The notes below the pieces were generated by a model that had not been told where the DNA came from, did no database searches, and saw only the letters and a program-made list of their open reading frames with translations. 64,000 nucleotides of DNA, taken from NCBI GenBank assembly GCA_963709765.1, contig CAVPXL010000014.1, positions 1 to 64,000 of the forward strand, in the 5' to 3' direction. The position numbers and the translations under genes are program-made. Shown in pieces: positions 21,008 to 30,604 of this stretch (the stretch's first letter is position 1; each line of letters begins with the position of its first letter). The stretch is from Roseitranquillus sp963709765 (GTDB lineage: Bacteria; Pseudomonadota; Alphaproteobacteria; Rhodobacterales; Rhodobacteraceae).

Positions 21008-22297
21008 ATGGACATCGCCAAGCGCGTCCACGATCACAAGTGGAAAATCGATCCGATCGTTCGCTCACTGATCGACACCGACTTCTACAAGCTGCTGATG
21101 TGCCAGTCGATCTTCCGCAACAAGCCGGACACGGTCGTCACGTTCAGCCTGATCAACCGCTCCAGGGACATCCCGCTCGCCCGCCTGGTGGACGAGGGCG
21201 AGCTTCGCGAACAGCTCGACCACGTCCGTTCGCTTCAACTCAGCCGCGGCGAAAGCACGTGGCTGCGCGGCAACACCTTCTATGGCAAGCGCCAGATGTT
21301 CCGTCCCGACTTCATGGAGTGGTTCGAGAACCTGCGCCTGCCGCCCTACCACCTCGAGGTGAAGGGGGATCAGTACGAGCTGACATTCGAGGGGAGCTGG
21401 CCCGAGGTCATGCTCTGGGAGATCCCGGCGCTTGCCGTTCTCATGGAGCTGCGCAGCCGGGCCGTCCTCGCCGAGATGGGCCGGTTCGAGATGCAGATCC
21501 TCTACGCCCGCGCGATGACGCGGCTGTGGGAGAAGATCCAGCGCCTGCGACAGCTCGACGACCTGCGGATCGCCGATTTCGGCACCCGCCGCCGGCATTC
21601 CTTTCTCTGGCAGGATTGGTGCGTTCAGGCGATGATCGAAGGGTTGGGCGACGATTTCACCGGTACCTCTAACTGCCTGATCGCCATGCGCCAGGACATC
21701 GAGGCGATCGGCACCAACGCTCATGAACTGCCGATGGTCTATGCGGCTCTGGCGCGCACCGACGAGGAATTGCGAGCGGCACCGTATCGCGTCCTGGCAG
21801 ACTGGCACGAAGAGCATTCGGGCAACCTGCGTATCATCCTGCCCGACACCTACGGCACTGCGGAGTTCCTCAGGAACGCCCCAGACTGGCTGGCCGGGTG
21901 GACCGGCATCCGCGTCGATTCCGGTGACCCCGCGGAGGGAGCGGAGACCGCCATCCGCTGGTGGCGGGAACGCGGCGAGGATCCGCAACAGAAACTGGTG
22001 ATCTTCTCCGACGGTCTCGATGTCGCGAAGATCGAGGAACTTCACGCGCGGTTCTCGGGTCGGGTGAAGGTCTCCTTCGGCTGGGGCACACTGCTGACCA
22101 ACGACTTCCGCGGCCTCGTCGCGGAGGATCGGCTAGCGCCCTTCAGCCTCGTCTGCAAGGCCGCCGCGGCCGATGGGCACCCGACCGTGAAGCTGTCGGA
22201 CAACCCCAACAAGGCGATGGGTCCGGCCGACGAGGTTGCGCGCTACAAGCGCGTGTTTTCCGTCGGCAAGCAGGAAGCGCTCGAGGTGGTCGTATAA
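21008..22297 (+). CDS. pncB: Nicotinate phosphoribosyltransferase PncB
   Basis: Makes nicotinate mononucleotide from nicotinate and PRPP, the step after PncA. 429 aa, the usual bacterial length. Family sequence includes S-L-I-D-T-D-F-Y-K-L-L-M near residue 22, the histidine region G-T-R-R-R-H-S, G-T-S-N-C, and the phosphate-binding R-V-D-S-G-D-P. The ATG at 21008 is taken because family homology begins there; an open frame extends 18 codons upstream. Confidence 0.96.
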   Translation: MDIAKRVHDHKWKIDPIVRSLIDTDFYKLLMCQSIFRNKPDTVVTFSLINRSRDIPLARLVDEGELREQLDHVRSLQLSRGESTWLRGNTFYGKRQMFRPDFMEWFENLRLPPYHLEVKGDQYELTFEGSWPEVMLWEIPALAVLMELRSRAVLAEMGRFEMQILYARAMTRLWEKIQRLRQLDDLRIADFGTRRRHSFLWQDWCVQAMIEGLGDDFTGTSNCLIAMRQDIEAIGTNAHELPMVYAALARTDEELRAAPYRVLADWHEEHSGNLRIILPDTYGTAEFLRNAPDWLAGWTGIRVDSGDPAEGAETAIRWWRERGEDPQQKLVIFSDGLDVAKIEELHARFSGRVKVSFGWGTLLTNDFRGLVAEDRLAPFSLVCKAAAADGHPTVKLSDNPNKAMGPADEVARYKRVFSVGKQEALEVVV

Positions 22298-22395
22298 ACC
22301 ATGATCTTCGCGCCCCACTTTTCCCGACTGATTTCCGCCGGTAGGTAGGGGTGGCTTCGGAGAGAAGCGTAGCGGTCGGGGTGTTGGGGAGAGCA

Positions 22396-23482
22396 ATGGC
22401 AGAAGCGAATGAAGGTCAGACACATCTGGCCCGCGGCGGCGTGTCGCAAACACTGCTCGCGCCATGGGACTGGCTGGTGCTCTGGGTCGCTGAGGCCATG
22501 ATCATTCTTCGTGAACGAAAGGCATGGCGCTTTGCCAGGAAGGCCAGCGGCACGCGATTTCCGCGTATCGCCGCGCCACGGACGATCAACGAGAAGTTTG
22601 CCTGGCGGAAGGTCTTCGACCGAGCTCCGGTCTGGACGATTGTCTCCGACAAGCTCGCTGTGCGCGACTGGGTGGCCCGGCATGCGCCCGGCCTTTTCGA
22701 CTCCGCGCGTCCTGTGGTCCGGCTCCGATCCCGACGCCATTCCCGACGAGGTCCTCCAAGGAGACGTCGTGATCAAGGCCAATCACGCCAGCGGCACCAA
22801 CCATTTCGTCACCGGCGGAGAGCTGGATCGCGAGGAGATCGTGAGCAAATGCCGTCGATGGCTTGACGACGACTACAGCCTGCGTGCGGAGGAGTGGGGC
22901 TACCGCAACATCCCCCGCCGCATCTTCGTGGAGGAAATCATCGGCAAGGATGCCGCACTGCAGGAACTCAAGTTCTATACCTTCGGGGCCCATGTCGGGC
23001 GCCTGATCCAGATCGTCGACCGTTTCGGCGCCAAGACAGGATGCCGCTACGATCCCGACGAAGCGGGTGACCTCGTCAGCTCCGGCGAAAAGGCCGATGT
23101 CGCCGAGTCGCTTTATGATGGCGGTCTGCCGGACAGTTATCCCAAGGCGCTCGCAGCGGCGAGACAACTCGGGGCCTGCTTCGATCACGCCCGGGTCGAT
23201 CTCTTTACCGATGGGGGCGCTGTCTGGTTCAATGAAATCACCGTGTACAACATGGGGGGCAAGCTCAGCTACACCGGAAATCTGCGGGACGGGCACGAAA
23301 CCAAGGCGTGGGACCTGCGCCGTTCGGCTTTCTTCGGATCCCGTCACAGGGGGTGGCGCGGTTTCTACGCGGCGTCCCTGCGACGTCACCTGGACCGCAG
23401 CGCCGCGCGAGGCCGAGTGACCGACCCATTCCGAAGCCTTGCTCGATCGGGCTCTGCTGTTTCGCCACCGCGAGTTTCGTGA
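22396..23482 (+). CDS. TupA-like ATP-grasp protein (one +1 frameshift)
   Basis: A ~361-aa protein of the TupA-like ATP-grasp family, often found in polysaccharide or teichuronopeptide-type loci. Visible blocks are P-R-T-I-N-E-K-F-A-W-R-K (residues ~66-77), the ATP-binding strand V-I-K-A-N-H-A-S-G-T-N (~130), the L-Q-E-L-K-F-Y-T-F segment and a metal-binding F-N-E-I-T-V-Y (~280). A one-base insertion near 22713 splits it; without it the sequence reads L-W-S-G-S-D-P-D-A-I-P, typical of the family. No partner glycan genes are nearby, so the substrate is unknown. Confidence 0.78.
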
Positions 23483-23513
23483 CAATCTCCCCGGATTGAC
23501 AACGGGGAAACAA

Positions 23514-24350
23514 ATGGAGCGGATCGCATCGTACCGCGTGGAGCGATTGGCCGATGTCGACCTTTCGCACCGGGTGACCAAGAAGCAGTACGCCAAGCGC
23601 CTCGAAGCCCTGCAACTCCGACTGAACAAGATCCAGCAGGCCTATCTGGTGCACGGTCATTCCGGCGTCGTGGTCTTCGAAGGCTGGGACGCCGCCGGCA
23701 AGGGCGGCACGATCCGGCGCATGTCGGCAGTGCTCGACCCACGCAACTTCAAGGTCTGGCCGATCGGTGCGCCGCGGCCCTACTACCTCGATCGCCACTA
23801 CCTCTTGCGCTTCATGGAGCGCCTGCCGCCGCACGGAGCGCTCTCGGTCTTCGACCGCTCCTGGTACGGGCGCGTGCTGGTCGAGCGGGTGGAGAAGCTG
23901 ACACCCGAACACCGCTGGCGCGAGGGCTTCCGGGAGATCGTCGAATTCGAGCGCATGATCCGCGACAACGGCACCCGTATCGTCAAACTGTTCTTCCATG
24001 TCTCGCCCGAGGAGCAACTCGAGCGTCTGGAGGCGCGGCTGATCGACCCGTTCAAGCGCTGGAAGCTTTCTTACGAGGATTTCCGCAATCGCCAGAAATG
24101 GGACGCCTACGCCGAGGCCATCGACGAGATGCTGAAGCGAACGTCGACGCCGGACTCGCCCTGGTGCGTGATCCCGTCGAACGACAAACGCTACGGGCGC
24201 CTCGCCGCCCTCACCGAGATCGTCGAACAGCTCGGAGACGGGATCGATCTTGCGCCAGTGCAGGTCGATGACCGCCTGATCGCCGCAGCGCGCTCCCATC
24301 TGGAGATCCCGCCCGATCTTCTGGCCGACCTGAGCGGCCGCACCGAGTAG
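23514..24350 (+). CDS. ppk2: Polyphosphate kinase 2 (PPK2)
   Basis: A 278-aa PPK2-family kinase that transfers phosphate between polyphosphate and nucleotides. It shows the P-loop G-W-D-A-A-G-K-G-G (~residues 60-68), the lid region with R-P-Y-Y-L-D-R-H-Y-L, and Walker B S-V-F-D-R-S-W-Y-G-R (~115). It is a single-domain member, but the nucleotide preference (ADP or AMP) cannot be read directly. The ATG at 23514 is used; its open frame extends upstream over the end of the TupA-like gene. Confidence 0.92.
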   Translation: MERIASYRVERLADVDLSHRVTKKQYAKRLEALQLRLNKIQQAYLVHGHSGVVVFEGWDAAGKGGTIRRMSAVLDPRNFKVWPIGAPRPYYLDRHYLLRFMERLPPHGALSVFDRSWYGRVLVERVEKLTPEHRWREGFREIVEFERMIRDNGTRIVKLFFHVSPEEQLERLEARLIDPFKRWKLSYEDFRNRQKWDAYAEAIDEMLKRTSTPDSPWCVIPSNDKRYGRLAALTEIVEQLGDGIDLAPVQVDDRLIAAARSHLEIPPDLLADLSGRTE

Positions 24351-24396
24351 AGGGTCAGGCGGCGGACCGGCCCGACATGTGCCTGAACGACGCCGT

Positions 24397-24972
24397 TCAG
24401 CTCTCGGCCGCGATCAGCGTGCGCAACCACGCGACAATCTCGGGATCGTTCCAGTCGAGCGCACTTTCGGACAGGGCAATCACGTTGCCGTCCGGCGAGA
24501 TGACCGCGGTGAACGGCAATGCCGTCACCTCCATCTGCTCCAGGTTTCGCGAGCGCGGATCGTAGCCGAAGACCAGGTTCGGCCGACCGTATCGGGCAAA
24601 GAACCGTTCGGTTTCGGGAACGCCCCCGCGGTCCACCGACAGGGCAACGACCTCCACGCCGTCGCCGCGGATCGCTTCGCGCAGGGCGCCGAGGGTCGGC
24701 AATTCCTCGATGCAGGGGCCGCACCATGTCGCCCAGAAGTTCAGTACGACGATCCCCGCATCGAGCCCGGCGACACTGAGCACATGCCCCTCGGCGTCGT
24801 AGAATTCGGCGCTCAGACGCAGAGGCGCCTGAGGCCGGAAAATGCCCTCAGGCGGATCACTCGGCTGGACCTGACCCTGCGCCTGGACGCTTGGGCCGAG
24901 ACTCGCCAGGAAGACCAAAACGCAGGTCGTCGCCACCCGCGACCCCGCGCTCGAGCACCATGAAGGCCACAT
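24397..24972 (-). CDS. TlpA-like periplasmic thioredoxin, last gene of the Cys-repeat operon
   Basis: A 191-aa protein with a short hydrophobic export segment (C-V-L-V-F-L-A-S-L-G). The thioredoxin/AhpC-TSA domain has N-F-W-A-T-W-C-G-P-C (active site ~83-86) and V-T-A-L-P-F-T as the cis-proline loop. Likely a periplasmic disulfide reductase. Its start overlaps the end of the membrane protein upstream by 116 bp; a GTG at 24936 would cut this to 80 bp. The overlap and co-orientation tie it to the operon of Cys-repeat proteins, which could be its substrates (inference). Confidence 0.8.
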   Translation of the reverse strand: MWPSWCSSAGSRVATTCVLVFLASLGPSVQAQGQVQPSDPPEGIFRPQAPLRLSAEFYDAEGHVLSVAGLDAGIVVLNFWATWCGPCIEELPTLGALREAIRGDGVEVVALSVDRGGVPETERFFARYGRPNLVFGYDPRSRNLEQMEVTALPFTAVISPDGNVIALSESALDWNDPEIVAWLRTLIAAES

Positions 24973-27229
24973 TGTACCGCTCCTGCTGTTCGGCGTTTGG
25001 CGTATCGTAGAATCTGTTTCCCAGTCCGCCCCGGGTCAGTGCAAGCGTTTCCGCCAGAACGCCCACTGTCCCGTTGCCTACCTCGGCCTCGGCATAAAGC
25101 GCGCGACCTTCGGGATCCACCAGAACCGGATAGCCCCCCAGGACGGCCTGCACCGGGCGACTCAGCCGTTGCGGCGCCGCGCTGGCGTCAGGAATGACGC
25201 GCTCGGGCATCACGTCCCGCGCCTCGATCTCGAGCCGGAGGCCGAAGCTCTCGACCAACGCATTCGCTTCGGATGTCCGGTTCACCAGACTGTCGGCTAC
25301 CAGGATCGATCCGCCGTTCGACACGAACGCCATGAGCTGATTTCGCATCTCCTGATCCGGGATCCGGTCGGGATGCAGGATCACCACCATGTCGCCGCGC
25401 TCCATCGCCTCGGCTAGGTCGGCGGCCATCATCGGCTGGTAGCCGAGCCGCTGCGCCGTGGTGAAAAGCGTGTCGAACGCCACGTTGTTGATTGCCGGAT
25501 CGGTATTGAGCGAAGGCGGATAGACCCCGCCCGAGATCCCGCGATCGAAGGCGACGATCGGAACCCTGGTATGAGGTTCCGGCAGGCTTGCCTCGGGGCG
25601 CGCAAGCGCCACCGCCCCGAGGCCCAGCGCCGCCCCGCCCCAGAGCGCCAACACGCCGATCGTCACCGGCCCCGGCCTCGTCAGCAGGAGCAGCACGAAC
25701 GCGGCGGCGGCGGCCACCTTGGCCGCGTCTCCCAGCCAGGTCATGGATCCCGGCGCATGGTTCAGCCAATCGACCGACGACACCGCAAGCTCCCACCGAC
25801 CCGGAAAGAACAGCGAGAAGTTGGAGAACGGCGTGCTGTCGGCAAAGGCGACCACCCGACCCTCGCCGTGGTCCAGCGCCGCGACCTGCGTGAAGAACCC
25901 GAACCGGTCGCGCAGATCAACGTGGATGTTTCCGAAGAAGCCGGGGTTGTTGTAATCCGCCATCTCGGCGCCCAGCGCATGGCCCGCCATGACGATCCGA
26001 GCGCGCGGCGGCACTTCGAGGCTGCAGCTCGTTTCGAAGTCGAAACTCTCGATTCCGGCGACGATCGGATGCGGCATGAGGGCCGGCCGCTCCCAGGTCG
26101 AGGGCCCTTCGTCGGCCAGGCTGAACGTGTCGTCGGCGCGGAACCGGATGCCGAAGCGGCCCGAAAGCTGGTTCATGAAGGACGACATGCCGAAGAGGTC
26201 CGTGTGGTCGCCGATCAGGAGCAGCCCGCCGCCGGCTTCGACGAATTGCTCCACCGCGTCGATCTCGGCCGGTTGATAGGGTTGCGTCGGCGTCTTCAGG
26301 ATCAGAACGTCGTGGCTCGCCAGCAACGCCGGCGTCAAAGGCCCCTCGGTCAGTCGTTCGATCGCGAAATAACGCCCCAGAAGGTCGTAGAGGTTGCCGA
26401 ACGAATAGGCGTTCCGGCGACCGAAGTTCTCGGTATCGAACGGCAGGTCGGTGGGCTCCCAGCGGCCGTGGGTGTCGGCGAAGAGCACGCGTCCCTGACC
26501 CGGCGCGCCACCATCCGCGAACTTCAGACCGATCACGCTCAGGGCCGCGAACGTCGCGAGCAGCACCGGCTGAAGGCGCGCCCGTCCCTCCTCCGCCACT
26601 CCTGCGTGCACCGGGCGTGCCGCAAGCAGCACGAAGGGCAGAGTTGTCAGGAAGATGAACGCAGCCCCCGTCTCGACACCCGTCTCAGGCAGCGAGGCGC
26701 GCACGCTGGCCAGCACCACGCCGCGCAACAGGAACGCCCCCGCCAGAGCGGCCAGCGACCACCCCAGCCAGCGCAGACGGCCGGCCATGGGTACAAGCAC
26801 GGCGAGAAACCCGTATCCGACCGCGACGATGACGAACGGAAACGCCGCCAGCCGAGGCAGGGTCGGCCGCCAGTCGAGCAGATCCGTGTCCACATGCGCC
26901 ATCAGCCGCCCGTCATGCACCGTGGCCTCGAGCCCGACCAGACGGACCGCCCAGACAAGCGCCCGCGTCAACGGCGGAACCTCCTGTATCCGGGCAAAGA
27001 GGTCCACCAGCGCGATCGCCCCCAACCCGGTTGCAAGCATCAGCCCCGCCCCGAGCGGAAGGGCCCGACGCCACCGCAGGTCGCTCATCGACCAGACCGC
27101 GCCAAGCAGACCCAGCGCGACCAACGCCGCGCCCCAGGCTTCGCCGCCCACGCGAACCTCGCCCATCACGGACTGCCATCCGACGCCCATCGCCAGAAGT
27201 GCCGCGGCAAGTACCCGGATCCGGATCAT
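24857..27229 (-). CDS. Large membrane protein with two class-I amidotransferase-like (DUF4350-type) domains
   Basis: A 790-aa protein I cannot assign to a named family. About six hydrophobic segments span residues 1-220. A soluble alpha/beta domain (~240-490) contains G-G-G-L-L-L-I-G-D-H-T-D-L-F-G near residue 339. Two more membrane segments follow (~510-560), then a second alpha/beta domain (~570-750) with G-G-S-I-L-V-A-D-S. The G-G-G-ϕ-ϕ-ϕ-ϕ-G-D pattern recalls DUF4350 and GldG-like GATase folds, which usually bind rather than hydrolyse. It starts on the stop of its paralogue upstream (ATGA) and overlaps the TlpA-like gene downstream. Confidence 0.75.
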   Translation of the reverse strand: MIRIRVLAAALLAMGVGWQSVMGEVRVGGEAWGAALVALGLLGAVWSMSDLRWRRALPLGAGLMLATGLGAIALVDLFARIQEVPPLTRALVWAVRLVGLEATVHDGRLMAHVDTDLLDWRPTLPRLAAFPFVIVAVGYGFLAVLVPMAGRLRWLGWSLAALAGAFLLRGVVLASVRASLPETGVETGAAFIFLTTLPFVLLAARPVHAGVAEEGRARLQPVLLATFAALSVIGLKFADGGAPGQGRVLFADTHGRWEPTDLPFDTENFGRRNAYSFGNLYDLLGRYFAIERLTEGPLTPALLASHDVLILKTPTQPYQPAEIDAVEQFVEAGGGLLLIGDHTDLFGMSSFMNQLSGRFGIRFRADDTFSLADEGPSTWERPALMPHPIVAGIESFDFETSCSLEVPPRARIVMAGHALGAEMADYNNPGFFGNIHVDLRDRFGFFTQVAALDHGEGRVVAFADSTPFSNFSLFFPGRWELAVSSVDWLNHAPGSMTWLGDAAKVAAAAAFVLLLLTRPGPVTIGVLALWGGAALGLGAVALARPEASLPEPHTRVPIVAFDRGISGGVYPPSLNTDPAINNVAFDTLFTTAQRLGYQPMMAADLAEAMERGDMVVILHPDRIPDQEMRNQLMAFVSNGGSILVADSLVNRTSEANALVESFGLRLEIEARDVMPERVIPDASAAPQRLSRPVQAVLGGYPVLVDPEGRALYAEAEVGNGTVGVLAETLALTRGGLGNRFYDTPNAEQQERYNVAFMVLERGVAGGDDLRFGLPGESRPKRPGAGSGPAE

Positions 27230-29656
27230 CGCCCGCTCTCCTGGGTCAGCTCGACCGCTTCCTCGCGCCGCAGCAGCTCGTCGATAAAGCGGACGTTGAC
27301 CGGGTGGAAATCGTACTCGCCTTCGAAATATGCATCTTGAAAGAAGCGGTTGTCACCGATGGCGACACAGCGCCCGGCCCCGAAACGGGTCTCGGCGACG
27401 ATCGGCATGTCGTGCCAGCTCACCACCGGTTCGATCACCGCGCCACCGGTCGCGCGGAGCGGCCAGGCGTCGACGAATTCGAGCTCCCGACCCGACCATT
27501 CCGGTTTGGCCGGTCCGAGCGGCGTCGCCTCCAGGGCCATCCCGCAAAGTTCGAGCACATCCGTTGCCCCCTGTCGCCGGGGCCAACCCGCCGTGACCAG
27601 AATGGTCCCGCCCCGTTCCATCAGGCGTGACAAACCGGCGCGCTCGTCGGCGTTCAGCGGCTGCGCCGGATCGAGGTAGGCAACCAGCCCGTAAGACTCC
27701 AGATCGGCCGCTTCGGCGCCGCGATCCGAAATCGGCGTATAGCCGGCACGCTGGATTGCCGTATAGAACCCGCCCACAGCGCCCTCGGTGAAGAACGAGA
27801 GCGGCGCCGCTGGAACGTGCCGTACATCGATCAGCGCCATCCGGTCGGGCTCGCGCGGGTCGGGTAGCTTCGCCGGTCGATCAAGTCCGCCGCCAAAAGC
27901 CGCGCCGATGGCCACGGCTCCTGCAGCGCCCGCGAGGCCGATCCCGCTCCCGGCCACGAACGCTGCCACGGCACCGGCCGCGATCAGCCCGAGACCGAGA
28001 ACGGGCGTCCAGCCGGGATCGGCCCAGCGTCCCGAGAGATAGCGAAATGTCCGCTCGGCGAACTGCGCCGAATGGGGCATCGAGAGAACCTGGAACGTGG
28101 TCGTATCGCCGAACACGATGACCCGCCCCCGGCCGTATTCCGCCGCCGCCACCAGAACCAGGTCGCCCAGCTTTTCGCCATGCTCGTGCTGATAATTGCC
28201 GAGAAGCCCGCCCTTCCCGTCGTTGAGGCGGTTGCCGAAATCGGAGAAGGCGTAGCGTCCGACCACCACGGGTTCGACCGACCAGTCGTCCAGCACCAAA
28301 GATCCGCCCGTCCCTATCTGCAGGTCGTGATTGTCGCGCAAGCCCGCAGTGACCGGGTGCCTCCGCATCTCGACCCCATTCGCGAAGTGACGGCGGAGCG
28401 GATACGCGCTGTCGAAGATGAACCGCACCCCGATCGGCTCCAGCAGCGCGTTTGTCGGCGCCATCAGGCCGAACAGGTCGGTATGATCACCCATGACCAT
28501 CAAGCCACCGCCCTGCTCGACCCAGCGCCAGATCGCGCCGCGGGTCTCGTCGGACATCTGCTCCTGCAGATTTATTGCGACGAAGACCGAGAGTTTCTGG
28601 AGGTCTTGCTCGAGGGTCTCCGGCTCGACCCGGACGACCTCGTAACCCGATTGTTCGAGCACATCGCGCGTAGAGCCGAACATGCCCGCCTGGATGAGGC
28701 CGTAGCGTCCTGGCTCGGGCACGGAGAAATCCAGGTTGCGGTTGAGAAACCCGATCCGCCCGCCCGCCGTGTCGCCAAGCGGTGGCACGAATGCCAGCAG
28801 CGCCCCGCCGGCGATGAGCGACACGGCCCCGATCGCGGCGAACAGGCCGGATCCGGGCGCCGACGTCGTTCTTTCGCCGCGCACCCGCGCGGCGACCACG
28901 GCGAGGGGGGAGAAAATGATCAGTGCGAGAACCTGAGACCACGAGGAAAAAACCGCGGGGGGGATCATTCTGGGCTGGTCCTGATCCGCAAGGTAGACAA
29001 AGGGCGGATCGAAGAGCTGCTGCAGCGCAGAGCCCATCTGCGCGCCGATCCAGACGCCGCCGGCCCCGATCAGCACCGGCAGCACAAGCGCCGCGACCAG
29101 AACGACAAATGACGCGCCCCGGCTGGCCGCATCGCGCATCGTCAGGGCACCGTAACCACCGAGGAACAGCGCCGTCCAGATGCCCGCGTGCAGCGGTCCC
29201 GTGGAGCGCGGTCCGCCGGCTATCATCGTTGCCGCAGCATCGACCGGACCTGTCAGCATGTTCACCGCGTGCCAGACAGCCGGCACGTGGAGATAGGCCA
29301 GATGCAGTCCGAGCATCAGCGCGGCGGCATCGATCGCCAGCCGTCCCGGGCGTCGCAGGCCCGGCCTGACGCACCATGCGGCGACGAGGAACAGCGCGAT
29401 CTCAAGCGCGCGCCCGCCGTCGGTGAGCCGAGGCGCCAGCAGCAGCAGCACTGCCATCAGGATCCACGGCGCCGACCGCCGCCATGCAGACAGGTGCGTC
29501 GCGGCCGCTACGGCGAGAACGGCGACACCAGCCAGAAGCAGAGAGTCGTCTGGGGACAGGTGCGATTGGGCCGACCAGATCGGCCGAAAGCAGCGCCAGA
29601 GTTCCGACGAGCGCGACGATTGCCGCGCCGGCGAACAGGCCTCGCGCCCGGCTCAT
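27226..29656 (-). CDS. Paralogous membrane protein with amidotransferase-like domains (one +1 frameshift)
   Basis: About 809 aa once a single inserted base near 29553 is removed. Without that repair the N-terminal ~35 codons are in another frame. The architecture copies the next gene: N-terminal membrane helices, an alpha/beta domain with G-G-G-L-M-V-M-G-D-H-T-D-L-F-G, two central hydrophobic helices, and a second alpha/beta domain with G-G-T-I-L-V-T-A-G. The shared D-H-T-D-L-F-G motif marks the two as paralogues. The start at 29656 is 26 bp after the Cys-repeat gene. Function unknown; an envelope complex with its neighbours is plausible. Confidence 0.72.
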
Positions 29657-29682
29657 GTCCGGTACACGACCACGTAGAACCC

Positions 29683-30573
29683 TCACTCGGCGGGTCCGTC
29701 GGCGGGTCGGCGCTCGGTCTCACCGGTGCTGCTGACCGCGATGGTCCAGCCGGCCGTATCGGTCAACTCGACGATGTAGACGGCCCCCGGGTCGGAGGCA
29801 GCGTCCCGCGCGTGTTGCATCAGACCGGCCACGGCCTGGCCCTGTGACACGATCTCGCGCCGGCCCGCCCGCTCACGCAGGACCCGGTAGCGCTCGAGAG
29901 CCGAGCCGTTCGCGATCCAGTTCACCTCCGCCGCATTGCCACCGCGCGTAACCTCGAACCCGCCGATCTGCGCCGCCGTCCAGGTAGCGTCCCGCACGAA
30001 GGGGCAGGAGACCTGCACGACATCATCGCCGAGATTGGCAAATTGCACGCCACCGTCCCTTTGCAGGCCGCCGTTGCATCCGGAGCAGGCCGAGCCCACG
30101 CAACCGCTCTGGCCGCAGGCCGAACCCACGCAACCGCTCTGGCTGCAGCCCGATCCGATGCAGGCGGAGAGGCCGCACCCCGAGCCGAGACAGGCCGACC
30201 CGGTGCATCCGGATGCGCCGCAAAGCGATCCGACGCAGCCCGACGCACCGCAGGCGGAGCCGCCGCAGCCCGACGCCGCGCAGCCCGACGCCGCGCAGGC
30301 GGAAGCCCCGCAGCCCGATGCGATACAGGCCGATGCGGCGCAGGCCGAAACCGCCTCGCTGGGGAAGACGAACGCCTCCTCTTCGCCGATGCCGGTGCGC
30401 TCGCGCGTGTCTGCGCCGCGCTTGCCCTCGAACTGCAACGCCATCTCGTCGAGCCGCTGCTGATAGAGCGGCGAGACGATGGTCCGATCCGTCACGTCGG
30501 GCGCCGCGATGGCGAAGAACGCCGGCAGCGCCAGCAGGACGGCGATCAGAAGAAACCCTCGACTGTATCTCAT
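29683..30573 (-). CDS. Secreted cysteine-pentapeptide repeat protein, copy 2
   Basis: A 296-aa exported protein that I do not recognise as a named family. The signal peptide ends near residue 24. A block ending F-P-S-E-A-V follows, almost identical to that of copy 1. Residues 76-166 are 18 tandem pentapeptides of the form S-[AGL]-C-x-x plus a final S-G-C, with cysteine every fifth residue. The C-terminal ~110 residues look like a beta-sandwich (FN3-like), starting I-G-G-F-E-V and containing L-E-R-Y-R-V. AGGAGA precedes the ATG. It lies 31 bp downstream of its LolA-like partner and 26 bp upstream of the membrane proteins. Confidence 0.8.
   Translation of the reverse strand: MRYSRGFLLIAVLLALPAFFAIAAPDVTDRTIVSPLYQQRLDEMALQFEGKRGADTRERTGIGEEEAFVFPSEAVSACAASACIASGCGASACAASGCAASGCGGSACGASGCVGSLCGASGCTGSACLGSGCGLSACIGSGCSQSGCVGSACGQSGCVGSACSGCNGGLQRDGGVQFANLGDDVVQVSCPFVRDATWTAAQIGGFEVTRGGNAAEVNWIANGSALERYRVLRERAGRREIVSQGQAVAGLMQHARDAASDPGAVYIVELTDTAGWTIAVSSTGETERRPADGPAE
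30076..30348 (-). repeat. Cys-pentapeptide coding repeat, copy 2 (15-bp period)
   Basis: Codons 76-166 of the second Cys-repeat protein. Eighteen 15-bp units code S-x-C-x-x, with A, G or (once) L between Ser and Cys, and a closing S-G-C. The units vary at wobble positions and in the two x codons, so the protein pattern rather than the DNA appears to be under selection. Confidence 0.9.
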
Positions 30574-30604
30574 CGTCTCTCTCCTTTGATTCGCCACCGG
30601 CGCG

